Assembly: GCA_903813345.2 (NCBI GenBank)
Contig: CAIIXF020000003.1
Location: forward strand, 12,478,931 to 12,542,930
DNA length: 64,000 nucleotides
Direction: 5' to 3'
Origin: Owenia fusiformis
Taxonomy: Eukaryota; Annelida; Polychaeta; Sabellida; Oweniidae
The position numbers and the translations under genes were made by a program. Position 1 is the stretch's first letter. The number at the start of each line of letters is the position of its first letter. The notes under the pieces are model-generated. The model saw nothing but the letters and a program-made list of their open reading frames with translations. It searched no databases and had not been told where the DNA came from. Below, piece after piece: positions 9,801-20,730 of this stretch.

Positions 9801-10132
9801 AATTGATATGCCATCTATATCTGTTTACCTCCTGTAACCTGATCATGAAATATCCCATCATAAAATTTGAACAAGTATCAATGGAGGAAGTCTATTTCAT
9901 ACTTATAGCTCTATATTTTTACATTGGCATGAGACCGAAATAAATGGACATAAATCAAACGAAACATATTCCTATGTAGTCTCATTTATAAGTCACGGTT
10001 TTAGTGTTATCGAACGCACGGCCACTGGACTATAACTCGACCCGTTGAGAAAACAAATAAAGTATCTGAATTTGTCTATTTCCTGGACAAACGTGGAGAG
10101 CTTGACAGATTGTTCTTCATTTCTGATTACAG

Positions 10133-13100
10133 ATGCAAGTGCTACATACGTGGATTACATGTTCGATGTTTGGAATGTTTCTGCTGAGAACCGATGCTCT
10201 CGATGTGAGTTATTTGGAAGAGAAATATGGCACATCTATCCAAGCAGTGTTGTGTATATTATTCAATGACGACTTGTGTAAATATGAAAGAGGTCGTGGG
10301 AATCCCCAGGACGCATCGGATGCAATTAGAAATGTTTTAGTAAGAGGACGTGCCCAACAAAACATTTGTAGTCCTTACAGCTGCACAGGTAAAATTACTT
10401 ATAATTGATTTGGTATATCCTATTTTCTTCACAGAGTGGTTCAAAAATGGAACTTCTTATTTTGGAGTTCTAAATGCAGAGAGACCTGTATACTAGTTCA
10501 TTTAATGTGGTAACATTTATTACAAAGTGTGTATATTCTGTAGAACAAGTGATGATAATATATTGGGTTACTTAAAATAATTTCTAAGTTTTGATAACCA
10601 AAATAAAGGATATGGTTCATTATTTCATGATTTATTTTAATGTTTTAGATAAGCCAAAAATTGCTCCAATTAACCTGTGTATCGCAATCCAGAAGTCATG
10701 CACAGTGAGTTATTCAGAAGTCAAGTGGGCATATGAACATGCTAAAGGCCTTATAAAGACAATTAATAATGCTGCGATGATAAGCACTGTCATATATTCC
10801 GACAAGGCGAAAGTCCAAGTAAGAACTCCCCCTGATGAATTTTAATGTCTATCATTTTATGTCCAGTTACTTTATACATCGTCCTATGTTAGGTCTATGG
10901 ACCCTGTTTAAGACATTCATATACACATATTTTGTCATTCTCAGACATTCTAAGTCAACAATTTCTCAATTTCAGCAAATGTTTTAACTTTTTCGAATAT
11001 CATTTTCAGCCAAAAATAAGACGTCTACAAGGCAAAAGAGTAAAAGGAGCACTTTTGAGGAAATTCAAACCAAAAAAGGATGAAGAATGTGAAGATTGCA
11101 AATCGAACACTAAAGACGCGATTCAAAAATGCTGGGAGGAGTTTAACAGAACAAAGAACACACTGCAAGATGTAATGATCATATACACCGATGGGGTCTC
11201 ATTCGATACAAGGTTTGATAATTTAGATCATAAAATCAAATAAATAAAAGTTTGAACCATAATTCTAACATTCGATTCACTTGAAAGATTTGCTCATACT
11301 TGCAGCCAATACTTCGGTATCTTTCGGTAAATGTCCAATACATCACTATTTTGTCCATGTATGTTGTAAAACGTTTTTATTTTCTTCTCTTTACATTCTA
11401 ACATTTAGTGATGATCAATATTTCTCATCGTGTCTTGTCTTCTGGGGTGTTTCAGATTTTGACATGATTCTCATTGATTGTTTATGAATTAAACATTTTA
11501 AAATTCTGAACTGGTTAAAAATTACGCAATGATTAATTTTCGGGGGTAATCAATCCCATTTCAGCACGTACGAATTAAAGGTTGGGAACATACTTCCTCG
11601 GACCAAGGAAAACGAGATGGTGCTACCTCACACACGTCTCGAGCGACTTTGGATTTCTTGAATGCTAATGCAACAGATTTCATCCGTCATCCCTCTGACG
11701 AATGGCCTCCAAATAGCCCTGATTAATCTCAATTTTGTGTGGGGTGAACTAGAAAAAAACATGTACATCGTGTTCCCATCCATTCCGTTTAAGAACCCAA
11801 ACAAATAATAACTTTATGTTGAGAAAATTATCACAACAAAGCCAACAATCAATTGGCTCGGCGATGAATAAATGGTGTCATATACGTATAGACTAAAACT
11901 GGTCGTGGAGGAACGAGGAGGACATATTGAACACTTATACTTTAAAAACAAAACAGCCAAAGACACACTTAACTTAACTTACTTGTCTAGAAAAGTTCCA
12001 GCTATATACAAGTACATCCATTTTTAAGGGATTGCATCAAAATGAGAAATAATGAGATTGAAATTAATGGCAGGAACCGAGCCCACTGTATACTGCATGC
12101 ATTGTTACTTTCCATTTTCCTCTTCTCCAAGGTTTGATATCCCTGTTAGATAATATGGTGAAAAAATCAAAATTTCATACTGAATAGAAAAACAAGTACA
12201 AAGACCATGTTGGTACTTTGCATTTGTTTAGACAAACTATAACTGAAAATTGAACATTATGTACAAAGTTGAGTTTGCAATAGTATGCACTGAATTAGTT
12301 AATATATGCAATACTTATTTAATAACATATTCAATTAATTACAGATTCAATCTAGCTGAGGAAAGAAATAACACACTCAAGAAAGCAAAAGAAAGCCATG
12401 AAAAAAATATTCAAACATTTGTTATAAAATATAAAAACCAAAAAGGCTCCATAAAAGGAGATGTGGAATGGAACGCATTGAACAATCCCGGTGTTCTTAA
12501 AGACCTACAACACCCTGAACCCATGAGTCTCACAAAGGATTTTAAAGCTTCAACATTTCTGACCGATTACTGTGAGGCGATACCTGATTGCACACGTACG
12601 TAATTTCTCAAAATATAAACTCAAATATACCGATTATTTTACTTTGAATAAGAACTATTTTGTTTCACTTCAAATATTTTACACTTTTTGTAAGCGATAT
12701 TCTTTCATTGAAATGTGTTATCTTGTAATTTTGATATATGCCTTTAGAATGTTAACAGATACATCATCTTAAAATTATATCAATTGATATTCATGATGTA
12801 ACGGTCATACGATTGAAGTCTATATTTCTTCAAGAACTCGTGGATCTATATTGCTATTCACTTCTAGATTAATACGATATTCCATGGTATCGTTGTATTT
12901 TCTTGGATTTATTTGAGCTAACCTCTACAGTGTGTTCAGATTGATTGGTGACAGCATGGGGTATCTGATGTAAAATGTAAAATCAAAGTCTTTAGCAACA
13001 TGTATGATCGAAAATATTCTTGTTGACGGTGCACACACAGACATCGGAATAATGATTTACCAGTTATCTCTTTTTATGTTAATTAACAGAAAAACCTCCA

Positions 13101-15029
13101 CAATGCGGAAAGATTGACCTCGTTTTGATTATCGATCGATCCAACAGCATCCAGTTTTCTGATATTAAGCGCACCATCAAATTCCTCAGCAATATGGTCA
13201 AGAATCTTCAGGTTGACAGCGACCATATACGCGTTGGTATCATCTCATATAATCAGATTGTCTACGTACATTCGGATGTCAATGAAGCACTTAGCAAGGT
13301 CGAGGTGCTGGCCAGGATTGATGAGATCCCAAGTTCAAATGCGCTGTAAGTAATACTCACAAGAAGGGGCTCTATCCATGCGTTGGTGAATCAATTTACG
13401 AGTATTTCAGTAGATTTTTACTTAAAAGAATAACCGTTGTAAATCCTAAATAAAAAGACATGGCCTTTAGTACCTCCATCTGTTTATCGACGAAAATCGC
13501 GATCACCCGTTTCTGTAGTTGTTCTACAATTTTATTATAGCGCTACTCATACTCATGAAGCTCTTGCCAAGGCCCGGAAAATGTTGAACGACAGTGATAG
13601 GAGAGAAACTGCAAAGCAGGTTATAGTTATTGCCACTGATGGTCAAACTTGGTTATTAAAGGACAACGTAGGTGGTTTCCCAGCAAAGTAAGTCATTGAA
13701 ATATCAGAAAAATACAAGTGCCCGCAATTAACGAGGAATAGAAAGAATATATCACGCAATATCAAATGTGGAAATAATCAAATAACGAAAGAAAATACAG
13801 ATGAAAAATAATTGCCAAATGGCATAAAAGAGCATAGCTATAAGTTATACAAATGTCAAATGTGGTATTTCTGTTACGGGTGTACGTGTCTTTAAAATGA
13901 CATACAAAGAAACCATGTTTAACACTCCTTCTTCTACTATTCAGAAACCATTAATGTTATATGGGATTGAACCACATATCGTTTATTGCTAACTTAGAAT
14001 TCGTACTCTGCCTTATTATTTCAGACACAATTCTCCACTCACAGTTGAGCAGGCCAGGTTAGCCAAAGAGGAAGGTGCAGAAATATTCTCCATAGGTATA
14101 TATTAAAATTTTTCATCAATTTGTGTTAATGATTTTGCTTCTGTGTCCATAATAGGTATGTGCACATAGAGGAAAACATTTTAACACAAAACGTAGACAA
14201 TCTCATAAAATCGTTAGCTAAAATTTATAATGGTGTCATATCTGTCTGTTGTGGTGGAATATACGACTAGACTATTTTGCGCCTTTGAATATTATATTTA
14301 TTGTAACATTAAAAGCCATAAAAATGAAATTCTTGATATTTGATTACTACTTGTACCTGCCTTGCATTAACATGAGAGCATAATGTGTAATATTTGTCGG
14401 ACGACCCTCGTAGATCGACATTCACCATTTGATGTAATGTTACTTTTATAGGCCTACCAAACAGAGGAGGTGCTACAAAAGGAAGAGAGGAAGAGTGGAT
14501 CCCAGTGTCTAGTGATCCTCATGAGTGTCATTTCATTGACATGACTCAGCCAAACATAACATTTGATCACTTGATATTTGCAAGGTTCCATATTTTAACG
14601 CAGCTCTGTATATTTGGTAAGTGAAAATTAAGAAAAAATATTTGTCCAATTATGATTATCACATTCTCTGAAGTTATATGTTTATATGTTTACCCTATCG
14701 ATGTTACAATGAAGAGGAAATGAATGTGTTTTGGTAACACTTTGCAAGAAAAGTCTGCATTGTGATCATCAAGGTATTCTATCATTAGTACTACGAGTAT
14801 GAATCAATTTGTCAATTCGATTGACCTCAATAAGAACTACAATTGTAATACTATTTTCCTCAGAATAACTTCAATTCGTTACACTATAATTGCAGCATAT
14901 AGGTGTTGCATAGTAAAACATGGGTATTGATAGGAATTCTCATATTGTGTGTTACACATTATAGAAGAGGGTGAGTGTCAGTTCTTGCGGAATGAAGAGG
15001 AAGCCGAGAAACAGAAACAAGAAGTATGA
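10133..15029 (+). CDS. Secreted tandem-VWA protein, gene A (9 coding exons)
   Basis: Coding exons: 10133-10388, 10649-10818, 11010-11212, 12345-12595, 13090-13345, 13541-13687, 14025-14095, 14452-14616, 14965-15029. They sum to 1584 bases with consistent phases, giving 527 residues. A hydrophobic signal peptide (about 1-22) precedes a short region with four cysteines (ending CSPYSC). VWA domain 1 (about 88-290) has IAIQKSC where DxSxS is expected, so it lacks the metal-site aspartate, but keeps MIIYTDG. VWA domain 2 (about 302-505) has a full MIDAS: D309-R-S311-N-S313, Thr in ATHTHEAL and Asp in VIVIATDGQTW. The tail is acidic. VWA domains bind protein ligands through a divalent cation, so an extracellular adhesion or matrix role is inferred. 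An acceptor ends exactly at the ATG (ATTACAG|ATG), implying an upstream leader exon. AATAAA occurs at 15917. B and C are tandem paralogues. Similar two-VWA secreted proteins occur in invertebrate matrices, but I cannot name an orthologue. Confidence 0.88.
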
Positions 15030-16313
15030 CATCTCCATAAGAATACGAGGTTGTACCTTGACAACGACAGCACAAAATGACTGGGAACCTTCAATAATAC
15101 TAGACACTATAACCTAGCTTAACATTAAATGCTGTACATACATACAAGGGATGGTGTGCCTGATATCTTAAAGCAACTATCATATATTCCAATGGAGTGT
15201 TAATATTGATAGGTATATTTCAAGTTGACACATTTATTGAGTGTCTGAACGTAATGCTTTTTCATCAAATTTCCATTAGACCATTTTATTTTCAACAAAA
15301 TTATTTTTCCAATGACTGTACAAACAATTGCAGTTTGATTATCAGTTTGAATTATTTTCCCTCCTAAATTGAAAAACAGGATCTATCTAAAGTGTCCTGC
15401 TAAAACTGAATGTGCAATGTTGCAATTTAATTGGTTAAAATGACAAGAAACTGTCCAAGAAGCCCGTTTTGGAATGTTATGAAGATTAAATATCAGTATG
15501 TGCAATTTTTGTACAAGGAAGAAGAATACAGACCTGATTTTTGTACAATAATAACAGACCTGATTTGGTGTTGCCCAAATCCAACTGCAGTTGAATGTGA
15601 TTAGCGGGCAGCTATCTTTGACATAAACCCGGTGTTTTTTCACATACAATATACTAAAGATGATGAATGCACACTTTTCACAGTGTTTAATACATCTGCT
15701 CAAATTCTCTCAGCTGTTAAAGACATAATTCTTTTACTATTTGATTAACACAAACTTTATAAAGTTAAATATTCCGAAATCAATTGTTGTCACCTTTGAT
15801 ATAATGACGTCAAAGTGAAGAAGAATGGACCTAGGAATTCTTAACATTATGTACGAAACTTTTTGTCACTAGTCCTTTGTTTTATATACGTTAAACGTAC
15901 AAATATCATAGTATGGAATAAACAAACACATTAATACATATGAACATCATGGGAGTGTTTGTATTATGCATCAAATAATTTTAGTGTCGTTCTTTATTTC
16001 ACAAAATTTTTAATAATAATTTATTATAGGTAATTTATGAACATTTCCTAAAGAAGGTTTAAGAAATGACAATTTTTCAGAGGGTTATCTTGCCAGTATG
16101 TAGGTTGTACTGTAGCATTATAAAGGATATCTCAATGCAATATACTGTTACCTAATGTAAATAAAGACATACTCGTGTAGAGAGGAGATCACTAATCGGT
16201 AATTTTCTGTTAAGGTTTGTTTAAATATTGATTTATTAAAAGGATATTAATCAATTTCTATTGTGTAGTTCTATTCTTTCATCTTTGAGACGTTCGATGC
16301 CATCTATTTACAG
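15030..16313 (+). other. Gene A 3' untranslated and intergenic sequence
   Basis: No further coding sequence is seen. Possible polyadenylation signals AATAAA occur at 15917 and near 16159. Open frames on the minus strand around 15383-15703 show no protein features. Confidence 0.45.
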
Positions 16314-19300
16314 TCCAAGTCAACGGTCATATTTCATATGCTAACAAAACAGTAAGTACAAATTCCCTTAGCTAAACTTAAGATGCATGTATCTTCTTAG
16401 TTATATTCAGCATAATTCAGGAGTAATCACTTTCCTTATATCATCCGCTGATTTCTGTCGGACCGCCGTAGTAAATTAAAATAGTGTTATGCAGAGTTTT
16501 TGAATATTAAGCTTCAAAACCCCAGGACGCGATAGTCACACAGTTAACATGCAGTATGCCCCAGATTTTGATAATACCCCATAATGTATCATACAATTAC
16601 AAATATTGTACAATAGAGAGATTTCGATATACGTTTTCAACGTAGCCTGTAACTTTAACTTATAAATGACGTAAACACCACTGGGAAGGAAGCTTTACTA
16701 ATCGAGGGAATCGATTTGTGAAAAGCCCAGCAATGGCAGAATTAATTTCTAAGTTGTAATCATATTTTGAACTCACGAACTTCGTACTTGCCAAATATTT
16801 TGTTGTGATTTGAAGGATGGAAGCACCCTATCTTCGTTTCCAGAGTTCCTCCCAATGCTATGCCTGACTTGTACAAGTACACGTTAGTGTAAACGTATAC
16901 CAAATAATTTGTATCGAAAGCTCTCTATTAATGTTTCTAATCCCTTTTAGCTCCATTTACGGATCGTCATCCTTGTCAAAGCTTGATAAAATCCACTACC
17001 AAGCTGCTGTTATATGTGCTGGGGTACTGCATGGCTCTAACACCTCAAAAACTTTAAAATGTTTACAGTGGAAATCGCTTACTGACAAAAGACACGAAAA
17101 AAATCTAAGACTGATGTTCAAAATTGTAAGAAAGGAAGTGCCTTATTATGTCCATAGTCTTTTTGACCAACATCGCAACCAAGCAACTAGAATTTTAAGA
17201 CACTCTTTACCCTTTTCCTGCCCAAGAAATATTTCAACGAGACTCTCCAAAGCACCAGTTTTACAACTTATAAATGATTGGAACCAACTAAGCCAGACTT
17301 TTCGTGAAATTCAAACCATTTCTAGATTCAAAAGCTCTATTAAACAGATATTTATCCCCATTTCAAACTTCATACCAACTACAAAACTAAATTTAAGTAG
17401 AACCAACGAAAAACTGCTAAATAGGCTTCGAGTTGATTTTGCCCTTAAATTCCATTTCTTTACTCATAATTTTACTGGAATAAATGACAACAAATGCCTC
17501 TGTGGCTCTACTGAAGACACAAAGCATTTCATTCTAACCTGCCCTCGCCATACCCATGAACGTAATAAAATGATGACTGCACTTCGTGAACAAAATTTAT
17601 TGTTTGATACTCAACTTATTTCTAGTAAGACAGAACAGGTCAAATACTTAATTTATGAAAATGAACTCACTATTGATTCTCAGAAAATCCTGATAGATAT
17701 AGTGATGCAATTTGTACAGGCCAGTTATAAGTTTCCATCAAATTAATGTTTTTCTCATTTGTATCTTGTGACAACCCCCCCTCCCTCCCAACCTCTCACA
17801 TTACCAATAAACCATCTATGATTACTGTAATTAATCCTCTATTGTAATTTAAACTACCTAGAATGTCTATGGCGATTGGTAGTATATATTTTGTGTATCT
17901 TTTGATTATGAAGGAAATAAATAATATGTAAAAAAAAAAAATCCCTTTCCTTTTTACACCAGCCCAACATCCGACCATTGTTGCAGGTACTTATGGAAAT
18001 ATTTCATTTACATATAATACCAGAGGAGGTGAGGAAACATTTGATTTAGAGGTTCAAATCATCATTAATTCACTAAATTCAGGTGATAATGGTATATACA
18101 GACAACTCTATGACCCGTTAACTTCCGCAAACAGGTAATTTGTTTAAATACACTTTTCTTAATCACGTTTTGAAACCTTAGACATATTGTGTCATTTTCA
18201 CCTTATAGCACAGATTACGAAACTCTAGTTTGTAAACGAATACTTTAAGTAATAGACAATAGTGAAATAATTTGTTCTCCACATTTGAAAATTATCCATT
18301 TAATTATTCAGTAAGGAGGATATTCAATAAAATGTACATACTTTTCTTTAATAAAATTGTATCAATATTAACCGTATTGTAAGTGGTTTCCCCATTAATG
18401 TACACGCTTAACATTCTTCTTTAAAATGATATCAATGTAATAAGTAGATCCTATTGTATATGATTGTTGATTCGGATTTAATGCATATATTAGTATGGTT
18501 GTTTATAATTTACGTTATGCTTTTGCTGTTTGTCTAGTTAATCCTGGTTATTGGAAAACAAAATAACTTGGTGACTGGATTGGATTAAACAACTTGTCAA
18601 GGTGAGTACGTATTTTGTTACTGAGAATGCACATATTAACAGTAGTATTGTCGCCATATACGTACATATATGCATGTCTGTACATTTCGGGTACGGGCAC
18701 CTTGAACAGGAACGTTTTCTAACAATGCGGTTCATATCAATCATATTTTACCAAATTGACAATAGTTCTCATTTATTCATGGTTACCTTTATCTCTTATA
18801 CATATTATACATGATTATACATATACATTTTCTTCGGATGAAAGAAATCCCAGCGTTTGACTTACGATTTATTTAGAATGATTCTATAAATCGGATATCC
18901 ATTTGGACGTAGACACAAAACTCCCACCCTAAAATCATTAATTTGTCATCAGCTAATGACCTACACATAAGCGGTTGATAAGATATAATGAATTGTAAAT
19001 TAATATTAGACACAAAAGTTTTGCTAGTGTGAAAAATATATTGAAATTTTACATTAATATTACTCCATGAAAATGAAAGGTCACTACATTTATTTTTATT
19101 CTTTACCGCCGTGCCTATCGTCGCAAATATTCGCTTTCCTCAGCATGTCCCTACAATCATGTGTGATGAGCTCCCTTTCTTGTCATACCACACTGACTTT
19201 ATCAATTATTCTTTGATAAGGTTCATTCAGATCAGTTGCAAGGGTTGTGAAGACCTTGGTCTTCAGGTGGCCCCGGGGGGTTTAAGTTTGGGTCCACTCG

Positions 19301-19790
19301 ACTTGGTTATTTAATTTCACACGAGTTCATAAATCTGCCCTGTGCAGTCAAATTTCAAAATTATGAAAAATATTGACTATTTTGTACTTGTAACATGTTT
19401 TTGAGATACTCTGTATATTGAATTCCATCTACTCGTATATACTGAGATATATATTCTAAAATAGCAATAAAAAATAATAAAATGCAGAGAATAATTTTTT
19501 TTATACGAAATCGGTATAAAAATCGATAAGTAATCGGTATTTAATTCTACAAAACACATGACTCTTAATAGCTTGCAAACTTCATTTTCTAATTGTAAAT
19601 AGTTTTATAGCTTTTATTAGTTTTATAGATGAAACAATTTAAATAACAAGAAAAACTCATTTGTGAAAGAAACTTTTATTGCGTTTGCTAGTATTAGCAA
19701 ATTATCCTACTCAGCAACATTTGCTTGTGCAAATGGGCTTCAATTTATTCCAGCAGTTAATGATGGACAACATGCGTGGTATTTGACTAC
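16314..19790 (+). CDS. Three orphan exons of an unrecognised gene or gene relic
   Basis: Three splice-bounded segments join in phase: 16314-16351 (acceptor TTTACAG, donor GTAAGTAC), 17987-18134 (acceptor TTGCAG, donor GTAATT) and 19692-19790 (acceptor TTTGCTAG, donor GTAAGC). Together they read QVNGHISYANKT, then GTYGNISFTYNTRGGEETFD and onward, then a part with SATFACANGLQFIPAVNDG. The order and phases suggest a real but partial coding unit. I found no starting exon, no end and no family match. A truncated LINE has inserted into the first intron. The putative leader exon of gene B lies between the second and third segments, so these exons may be a relic, an overlapping gene, or unexpected alternative exons of gene B. 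Confidence 0.35.
16931..17941 (+). mobile_element. 5'-truncated non-LTR retrotransposon (LINE)
   Basis: A 271-residue frame (16931-17746) is the C-terminal end of a LINE ORF2, beyond the reverse transcriptase. It contains the usual post-RT block (SSLSKLDKIHYQAAVICAG, then TLKCLQWKSLTDKRH) and ends in a cysteine-histidine motif CLCGSTEDTKHFILTCPRH. About 190 bases of 3' untranslated sequence follow, with an A-rich end near 17930-17941. AATCCCTTT occurs near 16939 and again directly after the A run, a plausible target duplication. The RT and endonuclease are missing, so the copy is dead on arrival. The clade is uncertain (Jockey/CR1-like style). It lies about 45 bases before the acceptor at 17987. 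Confidence 0.8.
18530..18601 (+). other. Putative non-coding leader exon of gene B
   Basis: A donor AACTTGTCAAG|GTGAGTACG ends this segment. The sequence before it (TTGGTGACTGGATTGGATTAA and onward) loosely resembles the leader candidate of gene C (GACTTTGTTAAG|GTAAGTG). Gene B's first coding exon needs an upstream leader because its acceptor CCAG abuts the ATG. The assignment and the 5' end are guesses. Confidence 0.25.
18602..19691. other. Non-coding stretch, nothing recognised
   Basis: AT-rich sequence without a supported exon or repeat copy. A GGCCCCGGGGGG run near 19269 is the only GC-rich point. Confidence 0.35.
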
Positions 19791-20084
19791 GTAAGCAATA
19801 ATATTTGATAACGGTTGTTAGTCCATCAGCTATTTTAAGTTATTTATCTGTTTGTTAATTGCCGACGAGTACACATGTTTTTGATGTCACGGGTGCAAAT
19901 CCAGTAGAAAAGTCCAAACAGCTCATATGACATCCGTTCTGTAGATACATATTACGAATTCACATTTAGACATGCTGACTGTATGACCGTCCCACGTTTA
20001 AAGAAATACTTGAAAAATTTCTACGATTAAATACTCCAAAATATTCTTGTCTTCATAACCCGCTCGAGCTTTAGCTTGTAAATT

Positions 20085-20590
20085 GAAATGACCAGACCAG
20101 CCCAATAGATTACGTCGCATGTTGGTTTATTCATTTAGTTTCAGACTATCTGAGGGTTTTTTAATGTAATTTTGTAAAGAACCAGCCCAATAGATTATGC
20201 CACATGTTGTTATGATGTTATTAAATTAGTTTCAGACTATCTGAGGGTTTTTAATGCAATTTTGTGAAAGACCAGCTCAATAGATTATGTCACATGTTGG
20301 TTATTCTTATTAATTTAGTTTCAGGCTATCTGAGGGTTTTTAATGCAATTTTGTAAAGAACCAGCCAAATAGATTATGCCACATGTTTTTATGATGTTAT
20401 TAAATTAGTTTCAGACTATCTGAGGGTTTTTAATGCAATTTTTATTTGTGAAAGACCAGCTCAATAGATTATGTCACATGTTGGTTATTCTTATTAATTT
20501 AGTTTCAGACTATCTGAGGTTTTTTAATGCAATTTTGTAAAATACCAGCCCAATAGATTATGTCACATGTTGGTTATGATGTTATGTTTG
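20085..20590. repeat. Tandem repeat, about 89-94 bp unit, 5-6 copies
   Basis: The unit contains ACCAGCCCAATAGATTATG, CACATGTTGGTTAT and TTTCAGACTATCTGAGG. The CTATCTGAGG landmark starts at 20146, 20237, 20326, 20416 and 20510. Alternate units resemble each other more (with ATGATGTTATTAAA or with TATTCTTATTAA), so the array may have grown by two-unit steps. It ends about 140 bases before the first coding exon of gene B. Confidence 0.9.
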
Positions 20591-20730
20591 CAACGTAAGG
20601 CAACTATCTAACTTACTTAGTTTATCTGGTTGGACAAAAATGTCAGGACATTACATTTTTTACCAACATATTCATCATGTAAGTACAGGCTTGACAGAGT
20701 GACTCACTTGCTATTATTTTGTGATTCCAG

